Assembly: GCA_002162875.1 (NCBI GenBank)
Contig: MABA01000025.1
Span: forward strand, 1-64,000
DNA length: 64,000 nucleotides
Source of the DNA: Rhodobacterales bacterium 52_120_T64
Lineage (GTDB): Bacteria; Pseudomonadota; Alphaproteobacteria; Rhodobacterales; Rhodobacteraceae
Direction of reading: 5' to 3'
Shown here: positions 16,335 to 25,360 of the stretch, in pieces
Layout of the letters: the number at the start of each line of letters is the position of its first letter
Position numbering within the stretch: the stretch's first letter is position 1
The notes under the pieces: model-generated
What the model was told of the DNA's origin: nothing
Database searches by the model: none
The model's input: the letters and a program-made list of their open reading frames with translations, nothing else
Translations under genes and position numbers: made by a program

Positions 16335-17327
16335 TTAAGGCCGCGCTGCAAGTAAGCGAGACATTTCAATCATTCGAGCTGAGAAGCCCCACTCGTTGTC
16401 GTACCACCCGAACAGGCGGATCTGTGTATCTCCCACAATGACGGTCTCAGGAAGCGCAAGAATCAGCGACTCTGGTCGCGCTCTCAGATCTCGAGATACG
16501 CAAGGGTCCACAACCTGCCCGATGACAGGTAAGTTCTCTGCCGATGCCTTAAGAATATCTGTCGATGACATGCCAACCGAATTTACCAGCTGCAGCGTAG
16601 CGTCAATTGCTGATACGCTTAGGCTAGGAACCCTCACTGATGAGATACTTGTTCGAGATCCTACATCCGGCAAGATCTTCTGAAGTTCTTTTGCAGCGCT
16701 TGTTGTTGTGGGAACAATGGATTCTGCTGCCGCTCGACTACGCGCCGCGTCGCAGCGCGGCGCATCGACCAACGGTTGACTGTTTGTATAACAGTGGATT
16801 GTGGTGATATGGGCGCGCTCAACTCCAAGACATTTGTCTATGTAATTGAGCAATGGCGCGATAGCATTGGTGGTGCAAGATGAATTGGAAACGATTTTTG
16901 CGTCTTGGATTGCACCTTCATTGGCGCCGATAACCGCCGTAACATCAGCGTGATCCGATGGACCCGATATCACAACTGCACGAGCGCCAGCGGCCAGACC
17001 CTGCTCAGCAACCTTACGAGAGCGCACATTTCCAGTGCACTCCAATACAACATCGACATCTGATAGGTCGAGGGCGGTAAATTCTGCTGAATTAAAAAAC
17101 GGTATTTTTTTTGTATTGACTACCAGATTTGACCCATCGGTCGATACGCTGTCAGACAGCGGCCCAAAGGCGCTATCGTACTTAAAAAGATAGGCAAGGG
17201 TCTCTATTGAGGCGATGTCGTTGATACAAACTACAGTGATATCGCCATTGTGTTTCAGACTAAGAATTTGACGCAAAATTGTACGCCCAATTCGGCCAAA
17301 GCCATTAATTGCGATCCGTATTGTCAT
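16335..17327 (-). CDS. gap: Glyceraldehyde-3-phosphate dehydrogenase, type I
   Basis: A 330-residue GAPDH, full length. It converts glyceraldehyde-3-phosphate, NAD and phosphate to 1,3-bisphosphoglycerate. Visible parts: the Rossmann start INGFGRIGRTILRQI, YLFKYDSAFG, the catalytic SNSSCTTNAIAPL with Cys151, and His178 in TTIHCYTNSQPLVDAP, then the C-terminal VGDTQIRLFGWYDNEWGFS. It is divergent in places (HCYTNSQ where HSYTNDQ is usual). It starts 4 bases after the truncated iminosuccinate reductase, so it reads as the last gene of that operon. It may be an extra copy; related erythrose-4-phosphate dehydrogenases cannot be excluded. Confidence 0.9.
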   Translation of the reverse strand: MTIRIAINGFGRIGRTILRQILSLKHNGDITVVCINDIASIETLAYLFKYDSAFGPLSDSVSTDGSNLVVNTKKIPFFNSAEFTALDLSDVDVVLECTGNVRSRKVAEQGLAAGARAVVISGPSDHADVTAVIGANEGAIQDAKIVSNSSCTTNAIAPLLNYIDKCLGVERAHITTIHCYTNSQPLVDAPRCDAARSRAAAESIVPTTTSAAKELQKILPDVGSRTSISSVRVPSLSVSAIDATLQLVNSVGMSSTDILKASAENLPVIGQVVDPCVSRDLRARPESLILALPETVIVGDTQIRLFGWYDNEWGFSARMIEMSRLLAARP

Positions 17328-17330
17328 TCT

Positions 17331-17723
17331 TCAAAACCTAAAACGGGCGGAAAATTTAGTGCGCGCGTAGCTTGTGGATTCGAACGCGTTTCCATTGGGT
17401 GGTCGCTTGCGCGGATAGAGATTCAATGCTGAAAATCCCTCTAACTTTTTCGAGCGAATAGAGTTTCCGTCAGTTTCTTCCAGCTTTGGTTCGGGAAGGT
17501 TATTCGGCCCATAACCGCCAGCTTTTAAGTCGAGCGTCAGCTCCGCATGATCAAATTCGCCTTTATAACCGTATAAGGCATCCTCTTGGTCGATGACTTC
17601 GTGCACAACCGGAAAATTATAGAATTCAACTGCAGCTATGGCGGCAAAAACTTTTTCCACCGCACCAAAAGACGCTTCGCGGGTCAACAAATCGGCGGTT
17701 TCGCGCTCAGGTACCATTAGCAT
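17331..17723 (-). pseudogene. bhcD: Truncated iminosuccinate reductase (BhcD-like)
   Basis: From the ATG at 17723 (MLMVPERETADLLTREASFG, ribosome site aggtagg) the first ~75 codons match the N-terminus of the ornithine cyclodeaminase/iminosuccinate reductase family, including NFPVVHEVI..EDALYGYKGEFD and LDLKAGGYGPNN. After that, similarity stops and the frame runs on to 17331 as unrelated sequence. The whole NAD-binding domain (about 240 residues) is gone, so no reductase can be made. In an intact beta-hydroxyaspartate cycle this enzyme reduces iminosuccinate to aspartate. It follows the aldolase gene by 11 bases, the normal bhcC-bhcD order. Confidence 0.78.
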
Positions 17724-17734
17724 TTTTCCTACCT

Positions 17735-18898
17735 TCAATAGGCCTTGCCACGGGCGGATACTGGCCAAAGTGTTTCAACTTTGCCGTTGCGCAGGCCGAC
17801 ATACCAATCATGTACGTTGCAGGTTGGATCGCAGTGGCCGGGTACCAATTTCAGCTTGTCATTGACTTTAAGCACACCGTCTGGATCGCCAACCACGCCA
17901 TGTTCATCAGAACATTTCAGATATTCGACATCGTCGCGACCAAAAACAGTTGGCAGACCGGAATCGACTGATTGTGCCTTTAGGCCCGCGTCCACGATCG
18001 CTTTGTCAGACTTTGAATGGCTCATTACCGTTGTCAGGATGAACAGTGCGTTTTCCCATTCTCCGTCGTCGATGCGCTTACCTTTTTTGTCCAGAATGCG
18101 TCCATAATCCGCATCCATGAATGCATACGAGCCGCACTGCAATTCGTTATATACCTCTGACGTGCTCTCAAAATAGTAAGAGCCGGTGCCACCACCGCCA
18201 ACAATGTCACATTCCAGACCTTGAGATTTGAGCGCCCGAACCGCGTCACCAACTTGGGCAATCGCTGCGTCTAGCTTGACCTTGCGATCCTCGTATAGGT
18301 CAAGATGCTGCATTGCACCCTGATAGGCTTGAATTCCTGCAAATTTCAAGCCGGGAGCTGCGTCGATCAATTTGGCAATATTCACAACATCCTGAGACGA
18401 ACTGACACCGCACCGCCCCGCGCCACAGTCGATTTCAACCAAGGCTTCGAGTTGAGTACCATGTTTTGCGGCTGCATCCGAAAGGTTTCTAACGTTTTCA
18501 GGGTCGTCCACACAAACCAGAATACGAGCGCCAAGCTTGGGCATGCGCGCCAAACGGTCGATCTTTGCTGGCTCGGTAACTTGATTGGAGACCATCACGT
18601 CTTTAATGCCACCGCGGGCAAATACTTCTGCTTCGGAAACTTTTTGACAGCACACGCCAATCGCAGCACCCATATCTTGTTGCAGTTTCAGCACGTCAAC
18701 AGACTTGTGCATCTTACCGTGGGCGCGGTGCCGCATGCCATTTGCAGCGGCATAGTCACCCATCTTTTTTACGTTCCGCTCCAGCGCGTCCAAATCAAGA
18801 ATGAGGCAGGGCGTTTGAATGTCCGCTTCATCCATTCCGGGCTTGGCTGGAATGTCGTAGCCAACGTCGAAGTTGTCGAGGTTTACATGTGTGTTCAT
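17735..18898 (-). CDS. bhcC: 3-hydroxyaspartate aldolase (BhcC-like, PLP)
   Basis: A 387-residue fold-type III PLP enzyme of the D-threonine aldolase/DSD1 family. The start (DNFDVGYDIPAKPGMDEADI) and TPCLILDLDALERNV match beta-hydroxyaspartate aldolase, which joins glycine and glyoxylate into 3-hydroxyaspartate (or splits it). The PLP lysine is Lys62 in HRAHGKMHKS; the metal-binding end of the family is present as PGHCDPTCNVHDWYVG near residue 355. The frame is intact. It overlaps the broken dehydratase by 4 bases (ATGA), so the four genes form one operon. With both flanking cycle enzymes dead, the aldolase may now act only in hydroxyaspartate or D-hydroxy amino acid cleavage. Confidence 0.88.
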   Translation of the reverse strand: MNTHVNLDNFDVGYDIPAKPGMDEADIQTPCLILDLDALERNVKKMGDYAAANGMRHRAHGKMHKSVDVLKLQQDMGAAIGVCCQKVSEAEVFARGGIKDVMVSNQVTEPAKIDRLARMPKLGARILVCVDDPENVRNLSDAAAKHGTQLEALVEIDCGAGRCGVSSSQDVVNIAKLIDAAPGLKFAGIQAYQGAMQHLDLYEDRKVKLDAAIAQVGDAVRALKSQGLECDIVGGGGTGSYYFESTSEVYNELQCGSYAFMDADYGRILDKKGKRIDDGEWENALFILTTVMSHSKSDKAIVDAGLKAQSVDSGLPTVFGRDDVEYLKCSDEHGVVGDPDGVLKVNDKLKLVPGHCDPTCNVHDWYVGLRNGKVETLWPVSARGKAY

Positions 18899-19642
18899 AG
18901 TTTAAGCTCCCTTAAATTCAACCAAGGCAGGAGGTCGAGATCGACATTCCCACAAGTGATGATGACGCCAACTCGCTTGCCCGCAAACCGGTCTCTATTT
19001 TTCAAAATGGTGGCAAGTGGCACGGCGCTGCTGGCTTCCATTACAATTTTCATACGTTTCCATTTCAGTTTCATAGCATCAACGATTTCATCCTCGGATC
19101 CCGTCAAGATGTCGGTCACATAGCTTGTCAAAAAATGCCACGTGAGGTTTTTAAGCGGAACTTTTTACCCGTCGGCGACGGTACTTGGCGGATCATTGTA
19201 GGGATGCACAAAGTTGTCGCCCGTTCGTGCCTGCACTTCGGCAAACACGGCTTCACGCAAGGTTGTTGAAGTTTCACATTCAGCGATCACACCGCCATAG
19301 CCTCCCACAGCGTCTTTCTTGGCTTGTGGCGCTGTGTGTGGTAATCACCACATTACACGGAATGCCACGGCGCCCCGCTGCATAGGAGAGCGACAACGCA
19401 TGATTGCCAGAGGACTGTTTGCAAACACCATTTGTTGCCTCTTGATCGGTCAACCCAAACACCGTATTTGAAGCGCCGCGAACTTTGAACGCCCCGGCTT
19501 TTTGGAAGTTCTCACATTTGAAGAACAGCTGTGCGCCGGTGAGTTCGTTGAGGAAAGACGATGTGAGCACCAACGTATGTTGGTTGTAGGGTTTAATCCG
19601 GTCATGTGCGGTGGTCATGTCTTCAAATGTTGGGATGATCAT
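18895..19642 (-). pseudogene. bhcB: Broken beta-hydroxyaspartate dehydratase (BhcB-like)
   Basis: A threonine-dehydratase-like PLP gene in pieces. The N-terminal part (from the ATG at 19642) is intact, with KCENFQKAGAFKVRGASNT carrying the PLP lysine and SSGNHALSLSYAAG. Near 19330 a frameshift moves the match to another frame (APQAKKDAVGGYGGVIAECE). That frame meets a stop near 19165, and between YNDPP and the C-terminal piece (18895-19150, LTSYVTDILTGSEDEIVDAM) roughly 100 codons of the expected middle are missing. So there is a frameshift and an internal deletion. The intact enzyme dehydrates 3-hydroxyaspartate to iminosuccinate. Confidence 0.85.
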
Positions 19643-20892
19643 GTAACCACCTCGCTTGTAACCAATTCAGAAACAATTTCAGCTGTAGCGGCCGATAGCG
19701 TCCAGCCCAGATGGCCATGTCCAGTATTGTAGAAAACGCCGGGCCGATTTCCGGCGCCAACCTTAGGAAGCATGTTCGGCATCATCGGGCGCAGCCCTGC
19801 CCAGGAAATGAAGCTTTCCGTGCTCATTCCGGGAAAATGGCGGTGACACCATTTCAACATGGGTTCAATGCGTTTCCAGACGATATCCTTGCTGTAGCCG
19901 TTGAATTCAGCGGTTCCAGCCACGCGAAAACGAGTTGGACCAAGTCTGCTTGTTACGAGTTTCGCATTGTCATCCAGAAGGCTGGTTCTGGGGGCAGCGT
20001 TCTGATTGTCTTCGTCTTCCAGGTTGACCGTGATCGAATATCCCTTAACCGGGTAAATATTGATTCTGTCACCTAACATCGTCGCAAGATTGCGCGAATG
20101 TACACCTGCACAGACAACGACGCTGTCGAAGACTTCTTTGGCCAAGCCGGGCGAAGAGCTGCCGCGATTGTCGTCAAAACGGCTAAAAATTTCGATCTTG
20201 CCGTTTGCAGTTCTCAGCTTCTCAACGCTGGTTGACATCCGCATTTCGACGCCGCACCTTTTACACGCGCTTGCCAGACCGCTGGAGAATTTGTGGATGT
20301 CACCGGTGAAGTCACTCTTGGTGAAGAATCCACCATAAATATCACCTTTGAGGTTGGGTTCGATCTTACGAATTTCCTCTGGCGTGACAGGCTGGCGCTC
20401 CAACCCACCCTTCTTCAGAAGTGCGCTCACTTTTTCCGCAACTGCGAATTGTTTTTTGGTTTCGTAGAAGTGAAGGATACCTGTCTCTTCACGATCAAAA
20501 CGCACGTCTTCTTCTTTGGCCATACTCACCAAGTGCTCGCGGGCATCGAGCGCCCATTTAACTGTTTGGACCGTATTCTTCTCATAGTTGGGAATTGCGG
20601 CTACAAACTCTGCCAGCCACGAATACTTGTGCCAAGATGGCTTGGGGTTCATCAAAAGCGGTGCACCCGCTGAAAACATCCACCCCACACCTTTCACTAC
20701 TGTAGAAGCACTATTCCAAACCTCTGCATTTGAAGCCGAAAGCTGACCGCCATTCGCGTAACTCGTCTCCATTGCAGGATAGCTGTTGGATTCGAAAATT
20801 GTGACATCAGCACCTTTTTTTGCAAGCCGGTACGCGGTTGTCACCCCGGTGATTCCAGCCCCAATGACCGCAACTTTTTTTACTGTAGACAC
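19639..20892 (-). CDS. dadA: D-amino acid dehydrogenase (DadA-like)
   Basis: A 417-residue FAD enzyme that oxidises D-amino acids to 2-oxo acids. The GTG start at 20892 has a strong aaaggagg seven bases upstream. Residues 7-27 are the FAD-binding VAVIGAGITGVTTAYRLAKKG; MPNMLPKVG and FYNTGHGHLGWTLSAATA near the C-terminus are the second FAD signature. The length matches DadA (about 415-430). It overlaps the broken dehydratase by 4 bases and is preceded by a glycine riboswitch, so glycine level probably controls this operon. Its closest partner in the locus is the hydroxyaspartate aldolase. A glycine or sarcosine oxidase activity is less likely. Confidence 0.87.
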   Translation of the reverse strand: MSTVKKVAVIGAGITGVTTAYRLAKKGADVTIFESNSYPAMETSYANGGQLSASNAEVWNSASTVVKGVGWMFSAGAPLLMNPKPSWHKYSWLAEFVAAIPNYEKNTVQTVKWALDAREHLVSMAKEEDVRFDREETGILHFYETKKQFAVAEKVSALLKKGGLERQPVTPEEIRKIEPNLKGDIYGGFFTKSDFTGDIHKFSSGLASACKRCGVEMRMSTSVEKLRTANGKIEIFSRFDDNRGSSSPGLAKEVFDSVVVCAGVHSRNLATMLGDRINIYPVKGYSITVNLEDEDNQNAAPRTSLLDDNAKLVTSRLGPTRFRVAGTAEFNGYSKDIVWKRIEPMLKWCHRHFPGMSTESFISWAGLRPMMPNMLPKVGAGNRPGVFYNTGHGHLGWTLSAATAEIVSELVTSEVVT

Positions 20893-20914
20893 GGTAACCT
20901 CCTTTTACTTTCTG

Positions 20915-21010
20915 GTGGTTAAGTCGCCCCCTCTGTCATTGGCCTGAGAGTTTCCGGGGCGGTTGTTCCTTCGGCGCTGTCATTTAACTCAGCTCGCCCG
21001 TCGAGATTTT
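20915..21010 (-). promoter_or_regulatory. Glycine riboswitch (gcvT-type aptamer)
   Basis: On the minus strand the leader of dadA contains GCGCCGAAGGAACAACC, GCCCCGGAAACTCTCAGGCC and AATGACAGAGGGGGC, the conserved core of the glycine aptamer. One aptamer is plain; a second upstream copy is not obvious. No terminator hairpin is seen between it and the gene, and the ribosome site lies close by, so control of translation start is the simpler reading. The ABC operon stops about 70 bases upstream. Confidence 0.85.
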
Positions 21011-21077
21011 GTTAGGCTAAGGAAGTTGCACAGTCAACTCGCTGAAACTCGACTTGGCTGTGCTCGGGTTCCCAGCG

Positions 21078-22163
21078 TTAGTGATCAAGTACGACAACGT
21101 CATTAAGCTCCCAATAACTCCACACATCGTCGCCAACCTGAAACTTCTCATGGAAGCCACGTGTTTCGTTTTGCAAATATGCGACAATTTCATGTCCATC
21201 AACATCAACGTACACATGGTTTTCACCGCCACAGTACATGATATTTTTCACTTTTCCTCGCATCTTAATAACGTCGCCCTCAGGTTCGCGACGGCGAACC
21301 TCAATTTTTTCAGGTCTGATGCCGACGACCAAATCAGGACTGTCGGTGACGATCTCGCGGCACTGAAATTCGCCGAAATGTGGAATCTCAATTTTACTAC
21401 CTGCGTTAGTGTCGCCTCTGTGTTTACCTGGAAACGTTGTCATCTTGCCTATAAAATCTGCAACGAATTTAGATTTCGGGTGTTCGTAAAGCTCTGACGG
21501 TGTTGCAATTTGGCGAACAACACCACCCTCGATAACGGCAACCCGGTCCGACATAGAAAGTGCTTCTTGTTGATCATGTGTCACAACCACAAATGTGATA
21601 CCAACCTCATGTTGAAGGGTTACAAGTTCAACTTGCATCTCTTCGCGTAGTTTTGCGTCTAGGGCTGACATCGGCTCGTCAAGCAGAAGCACTTTGGGCC
21701 GCTTGATCAGTGCACGTGCCAAAGCAACCCGTTGTCGCTGCCCTCCCGATAGTTGGTTTGGACGGCGGTCAGAAAACTGGGACATCCGCACCATCTCCAG
21801 ACCGTCTTTAACGCGCTTTTCGATTTCTGATTTGCCCAGCTTGTCGATTTGCAAGCCATAGGCGAGGTTTTCAGCAACCGTCATGTGCGGAAATACTGCG
21901 TAACTCTGGAACACCATGTTAACGGGACGCTTGTTTGGCGGTACGCCATGCATGTCCTGCCCACAGATTTCGATTGTGCCCTCTGTCAAGGTTTCAAACC
22001 CTGCGATCATCCGCATAAGGGTTGTCTTTCCACATCCCGACGGTCCCAGCAGGGTAAAGAACTCACCTTCTTTGATATCAAATTTGGCGTGGTCGACAGC
22101 TAGAACATTCCTACCGTAGCGCTTGCTAACGCCATCTATTTTGATTGCGATGGATTGCGTCAT
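21078..22163 (-). CDS. ABC transporter ATP-binding protein (PotA-type)
   Basis: A 361-residue ATPase of the polyamine (PotA/PotG) class. Motifs: Walker A GPSGCGKTT near residue 38, signature LSGGQRQRVALARAL near 138, Walker B VLLLDEPMSALD, and a C-terminal TOBE domain beginning near residue 280 (VVGIRPEKIEVRRR). It is the last gene of the first importer operon (binding protein, two permeases, ATPase), with a 4-base overlap with the permease upstream. The substrate is inferred to be a polyamine-like or small cationic compound; since the downstream genes handle hydroxyaspartate and D-amino acids, an amino-acid-like substrate is also possible. Confidence 0.92.
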   Translation of the reverse strand: MTQSIAIKIDGVSKRYGRNVLAVDHAKFDIKEGEFFTLLGPSGCGKTTLMRMIAGFETLTEGTIEICGQDMHGVPPNKRPVNMVFQSYAVFPHMTVAENLAYGLQIDKLGKSEIEKRVKDGLEMVRMSQFSDRRPNQLSGGQRQRVALARALIKRPKVLLLDEPMSALDAKLREEMQVELVTLQHEVGITFVVVTHDQQEALSMSDRVAVIEGGVVRQIATPSELYEHPKSKFVADFIGKMTTFPGKHRGDTNAGSKIEIPHFGEFQCREIVTDSPDLVVGIRPEKIEVRRREPEGDVIKMRGKVKNIMYCGGENHVYVDVDGHEIVAYLQNETRGFHEKFQVGDDVWSYWELNDVVVLDH

Positions 22164-23005
22164 AATTCTGAGTCCTTTTCGGAAGTTTTTGCATGCAGTA
22201 CTAACCCTACGGCGATGACAATGGAGGTGAGAACGATTAGCATCGTGGATGCCGCGTTTATCTCAGGGGTCACACTGAATTTAATCATGGAGTAGACTTG
22301 AATCGGGAACGTTGTAGAACCTGGCCCACCAGTAAAGAAGGTAATCACGAAGTCGTCGAGCGATACTGTGAAAGCTAGAAGTGCGCCGGCTATGATACCT
22401 GGTGCTAACTGTGGAAGCGTGATGCGCCAGAATGTCATTATACGGCTCGCCCCAAGATCGTAAGACGCCTCTTCCATTGCAGGGTCAATTGTCGCTGCGC
22501 GGGCTCGGACGACTATAGCAACAAACGGAATGCAAAATGCGATATGGCTTGCGGTGATGGTGAACAATCCCAACGGAATCTTTACCAGAGCAAAGAAAGC
22601 CAGCAGTGACACCCCCATACAGACCTCGGGAATCATAATGGGCATGTGTGCCCAGGCATCGACCGGCCCCTTGCCTGGAAAGCGAAAGCGCTGCAAAGCT
22701 AGTCCAAGCATTGTTCCCAAAATAGTTGCAAAGAAAGTTGCCAACAGCGCCACCTGAAGTGAATTGGTCAAAGCTTCCATAAGCTGGTCATTCTTTAGTG
22801 TCTTCTCATAATACTTGAACGTAAACCCGCGCCATACGATATTACGTTTACTATCGTTGAAACTGAAAGCGATCAGTACGAGCAACGGTAGATAGAGGAA
22901 CAACAAATTTACGAAAATGACCAGTTTAATTACTGAACGCTTGGTATACGCTAAAGGCTCAATCACTTTAGATTTGCCGATCCGCTTGGATGAAAAAGTT
23001 CTCAT
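22160..23005 (-). CDS. ABC transporter permease (PotC-type)
   Basis: A 281-residue inner-membrane permease. The ATG at 23005 (MRTFSSKRIGK) has aggag nine bases upstream; an in-frame ATG at 23056 lies within the previous gene. There are six hydrophobic segments, and the EAA loop (MEEASYDLGASRIMTFWRITLPQL) contacts the ATPase. It partners the PotB-type permease at 23019-23927. Confidence 0.9.
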   Translation of the reverse strand: MRTFSSKRIGKSKVIEPLAYTKRSVIKLVIFVNLLFLYLPLLVLIAFSFNDSKRNIVWRGFTFKYYEKTLKNDQLMEALTNSLQVALLATFFATILGTMLGLALQRFRFPGKGPVDAWAHMPIMIPEVCMGVSLLAFFALVKIPLGLFTITASHIAFCIPFVAIVVRARAATIDPAMEEASYDLGASRIMTFWRITLPQLAPGIIAGALLAFTVSLDDFVITFFTGGPGSTTFPIQVYSMIKFSVTPEINAASTMLIVLTSIVIAVGLVLHAKTSEKDSEL

Positions 23006-23018
23006 AATGTCCGGACTC

Positions 23019-23927
23019 CTATCGCTTAGCATCGCGCTGCTCGAGACGGGCCGCATAGATCGACCTCAGCCAGAGCAGGATGAAAGTTGCATATAGAATT
23101 ACGAATGACAGTGCGGCGCCAAAGGGCCAATCTCGTGCCGCTCCGAATTGGCGTGCAATCTGGTTGCCTATCATCAAGCTGTTTGTGCCACCAAGTACAT
23201 CTGCAACAATAAAATTGCCAAGCGTGAGAACGAATACCAGCATTGCCCCGGAGACAATTCCCGTCATGCAAAGCGGCATCATCACACGGAAGATAGTTCT
23301 CATCTGGCTGGAGCCAAGATCAAGGCTTGCCTCAAGAAAAGACTTATCTAGTTTTTCCATTGTAGCATAGATCGGCAAGATCATGAATGGAATGTGTACG
23401 TAGACCAGACCAATGACGACGGCTTTGTCGTTGTATAAGATTTCCCATGGGACAAATTTGGGTATTTCTTCGACACCATAGCCAATGAGACTGTACCATG
23501 TGTCGTGAATCCACTTCAATCCACCATTCAGAATGCCACGTGGTCTAAGGATGGCGATCCAAGCATAAGTTCGGATCAACAAATTGGTCCAGAAAGGCAG
23601 AATCACCAACATCAGAAGACGAAGTTTCCATTTTCCTGGTGCAAATGAGATCGCCATGGCCATAGGAAAACCGAAGGCAAAGCACAGCGCCGTAACAATT
23701 ATTGTGATCCACACAGTTTTCCATAAGATCGCCATATGAACTAGTTCGAAGGCGCGAACATAGTTTACTAGGGTGAAACCAAGATTGGTTTCACCCAGCG
23801 GGCCACGGTTGCCAAAGGAATAAACCCAGACAACGACGAGTGGTAGCGTAAAGAACGTCACCAGCCAGAACGCTGGCGGCAGCATCAAGATGCTGAATTC
23901 ATTCTTTTCATCTCGCCAATTTTGCAT
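23019..23927 (-). CDS. ABC transporter permease (PotB-type)
   Basis: A 302-residue permease with six membrane segments and an EAA loop FLEASLDLGSSQMRTIFRVMMP that binds the ATPase. The start MQNWRDEKNEFSILMLPPAF is typical of PotB/PotH proteins. It forms the heterodimeric channel with the PotC-type protein just downstream, and starts 25 bases after the stop of the binding protein gene. Confidence 0.9.
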   Translation of the reverse strand: MQNWRDEKNEFSILMLPPAFWLVTFFTLPLVVVWVYSFGNRGPLGETNLGFTLVNYVRAFELVHMAILWKTVWITIIVTALCFAFGFPMAMAISFAPGKWKLRLLMLVILPFWTNLLIRTYAWIAILRPRGILNGGLKWIHDTWYSLIGYGVEEIPKFVPWEILYNDKAVVIGLVYVHIPFMILPIYATMEKLDKSFLEASLDLGSSQMRTIFRVMMPLCMTGIVSGAMLVFVLTLGNFIVADVLGGTNSLMIGNQIARQFGAARDWPFGAALSFVILYATFILLWLRSIYAARLEQRDAKR

Positions 23928-23952
23928 ATCGAAACCCTTGATTTTTTGAGAT

Positions 23953-25026
23953 TTAGGAAGAGCGAATCACGGTCCACGCATCGTCATAGAGACGGTTTGC
24001 GTGACCCACGTCGATAATTGGTTCGGTTTTTCCCCAAACCTCGGCAGGCGGATAGACTACCGGACTGTTCACGTCATCTGGATTGATGAACTCTTTCGCT
24101 GCTGCATTCGCAGTACCGTAGCGAATTGTGTTCTGGATCTCAGCCTGTACACGCGGATCCCAGACGTGGTTGATCCACTTCATTGCGTTTTCAGGATGTG
24201 GCGCGCCAGTCGGAACCGCCCAATGGTCGCCCCATGCTAAGCCACCCTCTTTTGGAACTGCGAAGTCTAGATCGTCATCTTCCAGCATCACTTGCAGAAT
24301 ATCACCGCTCCATTCAAGCGCAGCATGCACGGTACCGGCTGCCAGTAGATCCTGACCGGAGTCTGGCGCGAAGGTTAGTATGCCTTCATTCGCGGCGATT
24401 AGAAGATCGCGAGCCTCGTGAATTTCTTTTTCCTCGACAGTGTTAACCGAATACCCAAGGAACTGAAGTGCGATGCCCATCGTCAGGCGCGATCCGTCAT
24501 ACAGCGACTTCTTGCCACTAAGTATCGCATTGTCGAAGTAGATGCCCCAGCTCGAAGCGTCTTCACGGCTAATTTCGGATTTCCGGAAACCTGTGCCGAT
24601 CGTGCTGATCGCATGTGGCAGAGAATAAATTCGGCCAGGATCGAAAACCGGATTCCTAAATCCTTCTTCTAGGTGGTCCCCATTCGGGATCAAATCATAA
24701 TTTAGTGGCAGCAGAAGGTCCTGCTTGCGCAGCAGATCGACAGCATAGTCCGATGCCACAACGACGTCATATCCAGGGTTGCCTGCGCTAAGCTTGCCGA
24801 TGAGCTCCTCATTTGATGCGAAGAGATCATAGCGCACACGGGTGCCTGTGGTCTCTTCAAATGTTTCGATCGTCGTTTCGCCGATATAGGTGGGCCAGTT
24901 GTAGACATTGACAATGTCTTCCTGTGCCCACGCCGGTTTTGAACCGACGCTTACGCTTACACCGACCGCTGCTGTCCCCTGTAGGAAAGTGCGGCGAGAT
25001 ACTCCATGGTTTGGTTTGTTTAGCAT
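23953..25026 (-). CDS. ABC transporter substrate-binding protein (PotD/F-type, Tat signal)
   Basis: A 357-residue periplasmic binding protein. The N-terminus has a twin-arginine signal (SRRTFLQGTAAVG) and cleaves after PAWA (about residue 34). The mature start DIVNVYNWPTYIGETTIETFEETTG is the polyamine-binding family hallmark. It differs from the second binding protein (29369-30406), which uses a Sec signal, so the two importers probably have different ligands or different histories. First gene of its operon; a sigma-70-like promoter lies at 25074-25103. Confidence 0.9.
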   Translation of the reverse strand: MLNKPNHGVSRRTFLQGTAAVGVSVSVGSKPAWAQEDIVNVYNWPTYIGETTIETFEETTGTRVRYDLFASNEELIGKLSAGNPGYDVVVASDYAVDLLRKQDLLLPLNYDLIPNGDHLEEGFRNPVFDPGRIYSLPHAISTIGTGFRKSEISREDASSWGIYFDNAILSGKKSLYDGSRLTMGIALQFLGYSVNTVEEKEIHEARDLLIAANEGILTFAPDSGQDLLAAGTVHAALEWSGDILQVMLEDDDLDFAVPKEGGLAWGDHWAVPTGAPHPENAMKWINHVWDPRVQAEIQNTIRYGTANAAAKEFINPDDVNSPVVYPPAEVWGKTEPIIDVGHANRLYDDAWTVIRSS

Positions 25027-25073
25027 TACAATCTCCCTTGATGTGTTGCTTGAGGTAATGTTTTTGTAGGTAT

Positions 25074-25103
25074 ATAAAAAGCAACTAATTGTACTACTGT
25101 CAA
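25074..25103 (-). promoter_or_regulatory. Sigma-70-like promoter of the first ABC operon
   Basis: Reading on the minus strand: TTGACA at 25103-25098, then 18 bases, then TTTTAT at 25079-25074 (alternatives one base either way), about 50 bases before the ATG. The preceding AGG makes the -35 region AGGTTGACA, also found ahead of the aminotransferase operon. Confidence 0.4.
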
Positions 25104-25360
25104 CCTAAAAAACATATTTTTGAAAAATTCACGGAAAATCGCCTAACGAAGTTACCTCGAATTTTTCACGCCAGCCCAATGAACGGTTTTTCATGGTGCA
25201 TGAGGAATGTGCCAGTTTTGACCGGAAAGGTATGAAGGATGGCTTGTGATCGAAGCAGAGCAAGACCCCTCCGTGCGATATCCGTTGAAGTACCAATCAA
25301 TGAGGCTGATCGCGCTTAAGAAATTGCCCGTTCGGCCGGTTTGGATAAAGGATAATTCTG

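Noticed and set aside
16024-16338. Two overlapping plus-strand frames
   Set aside because: Composition is random-like, with no ribosome site and no known family.
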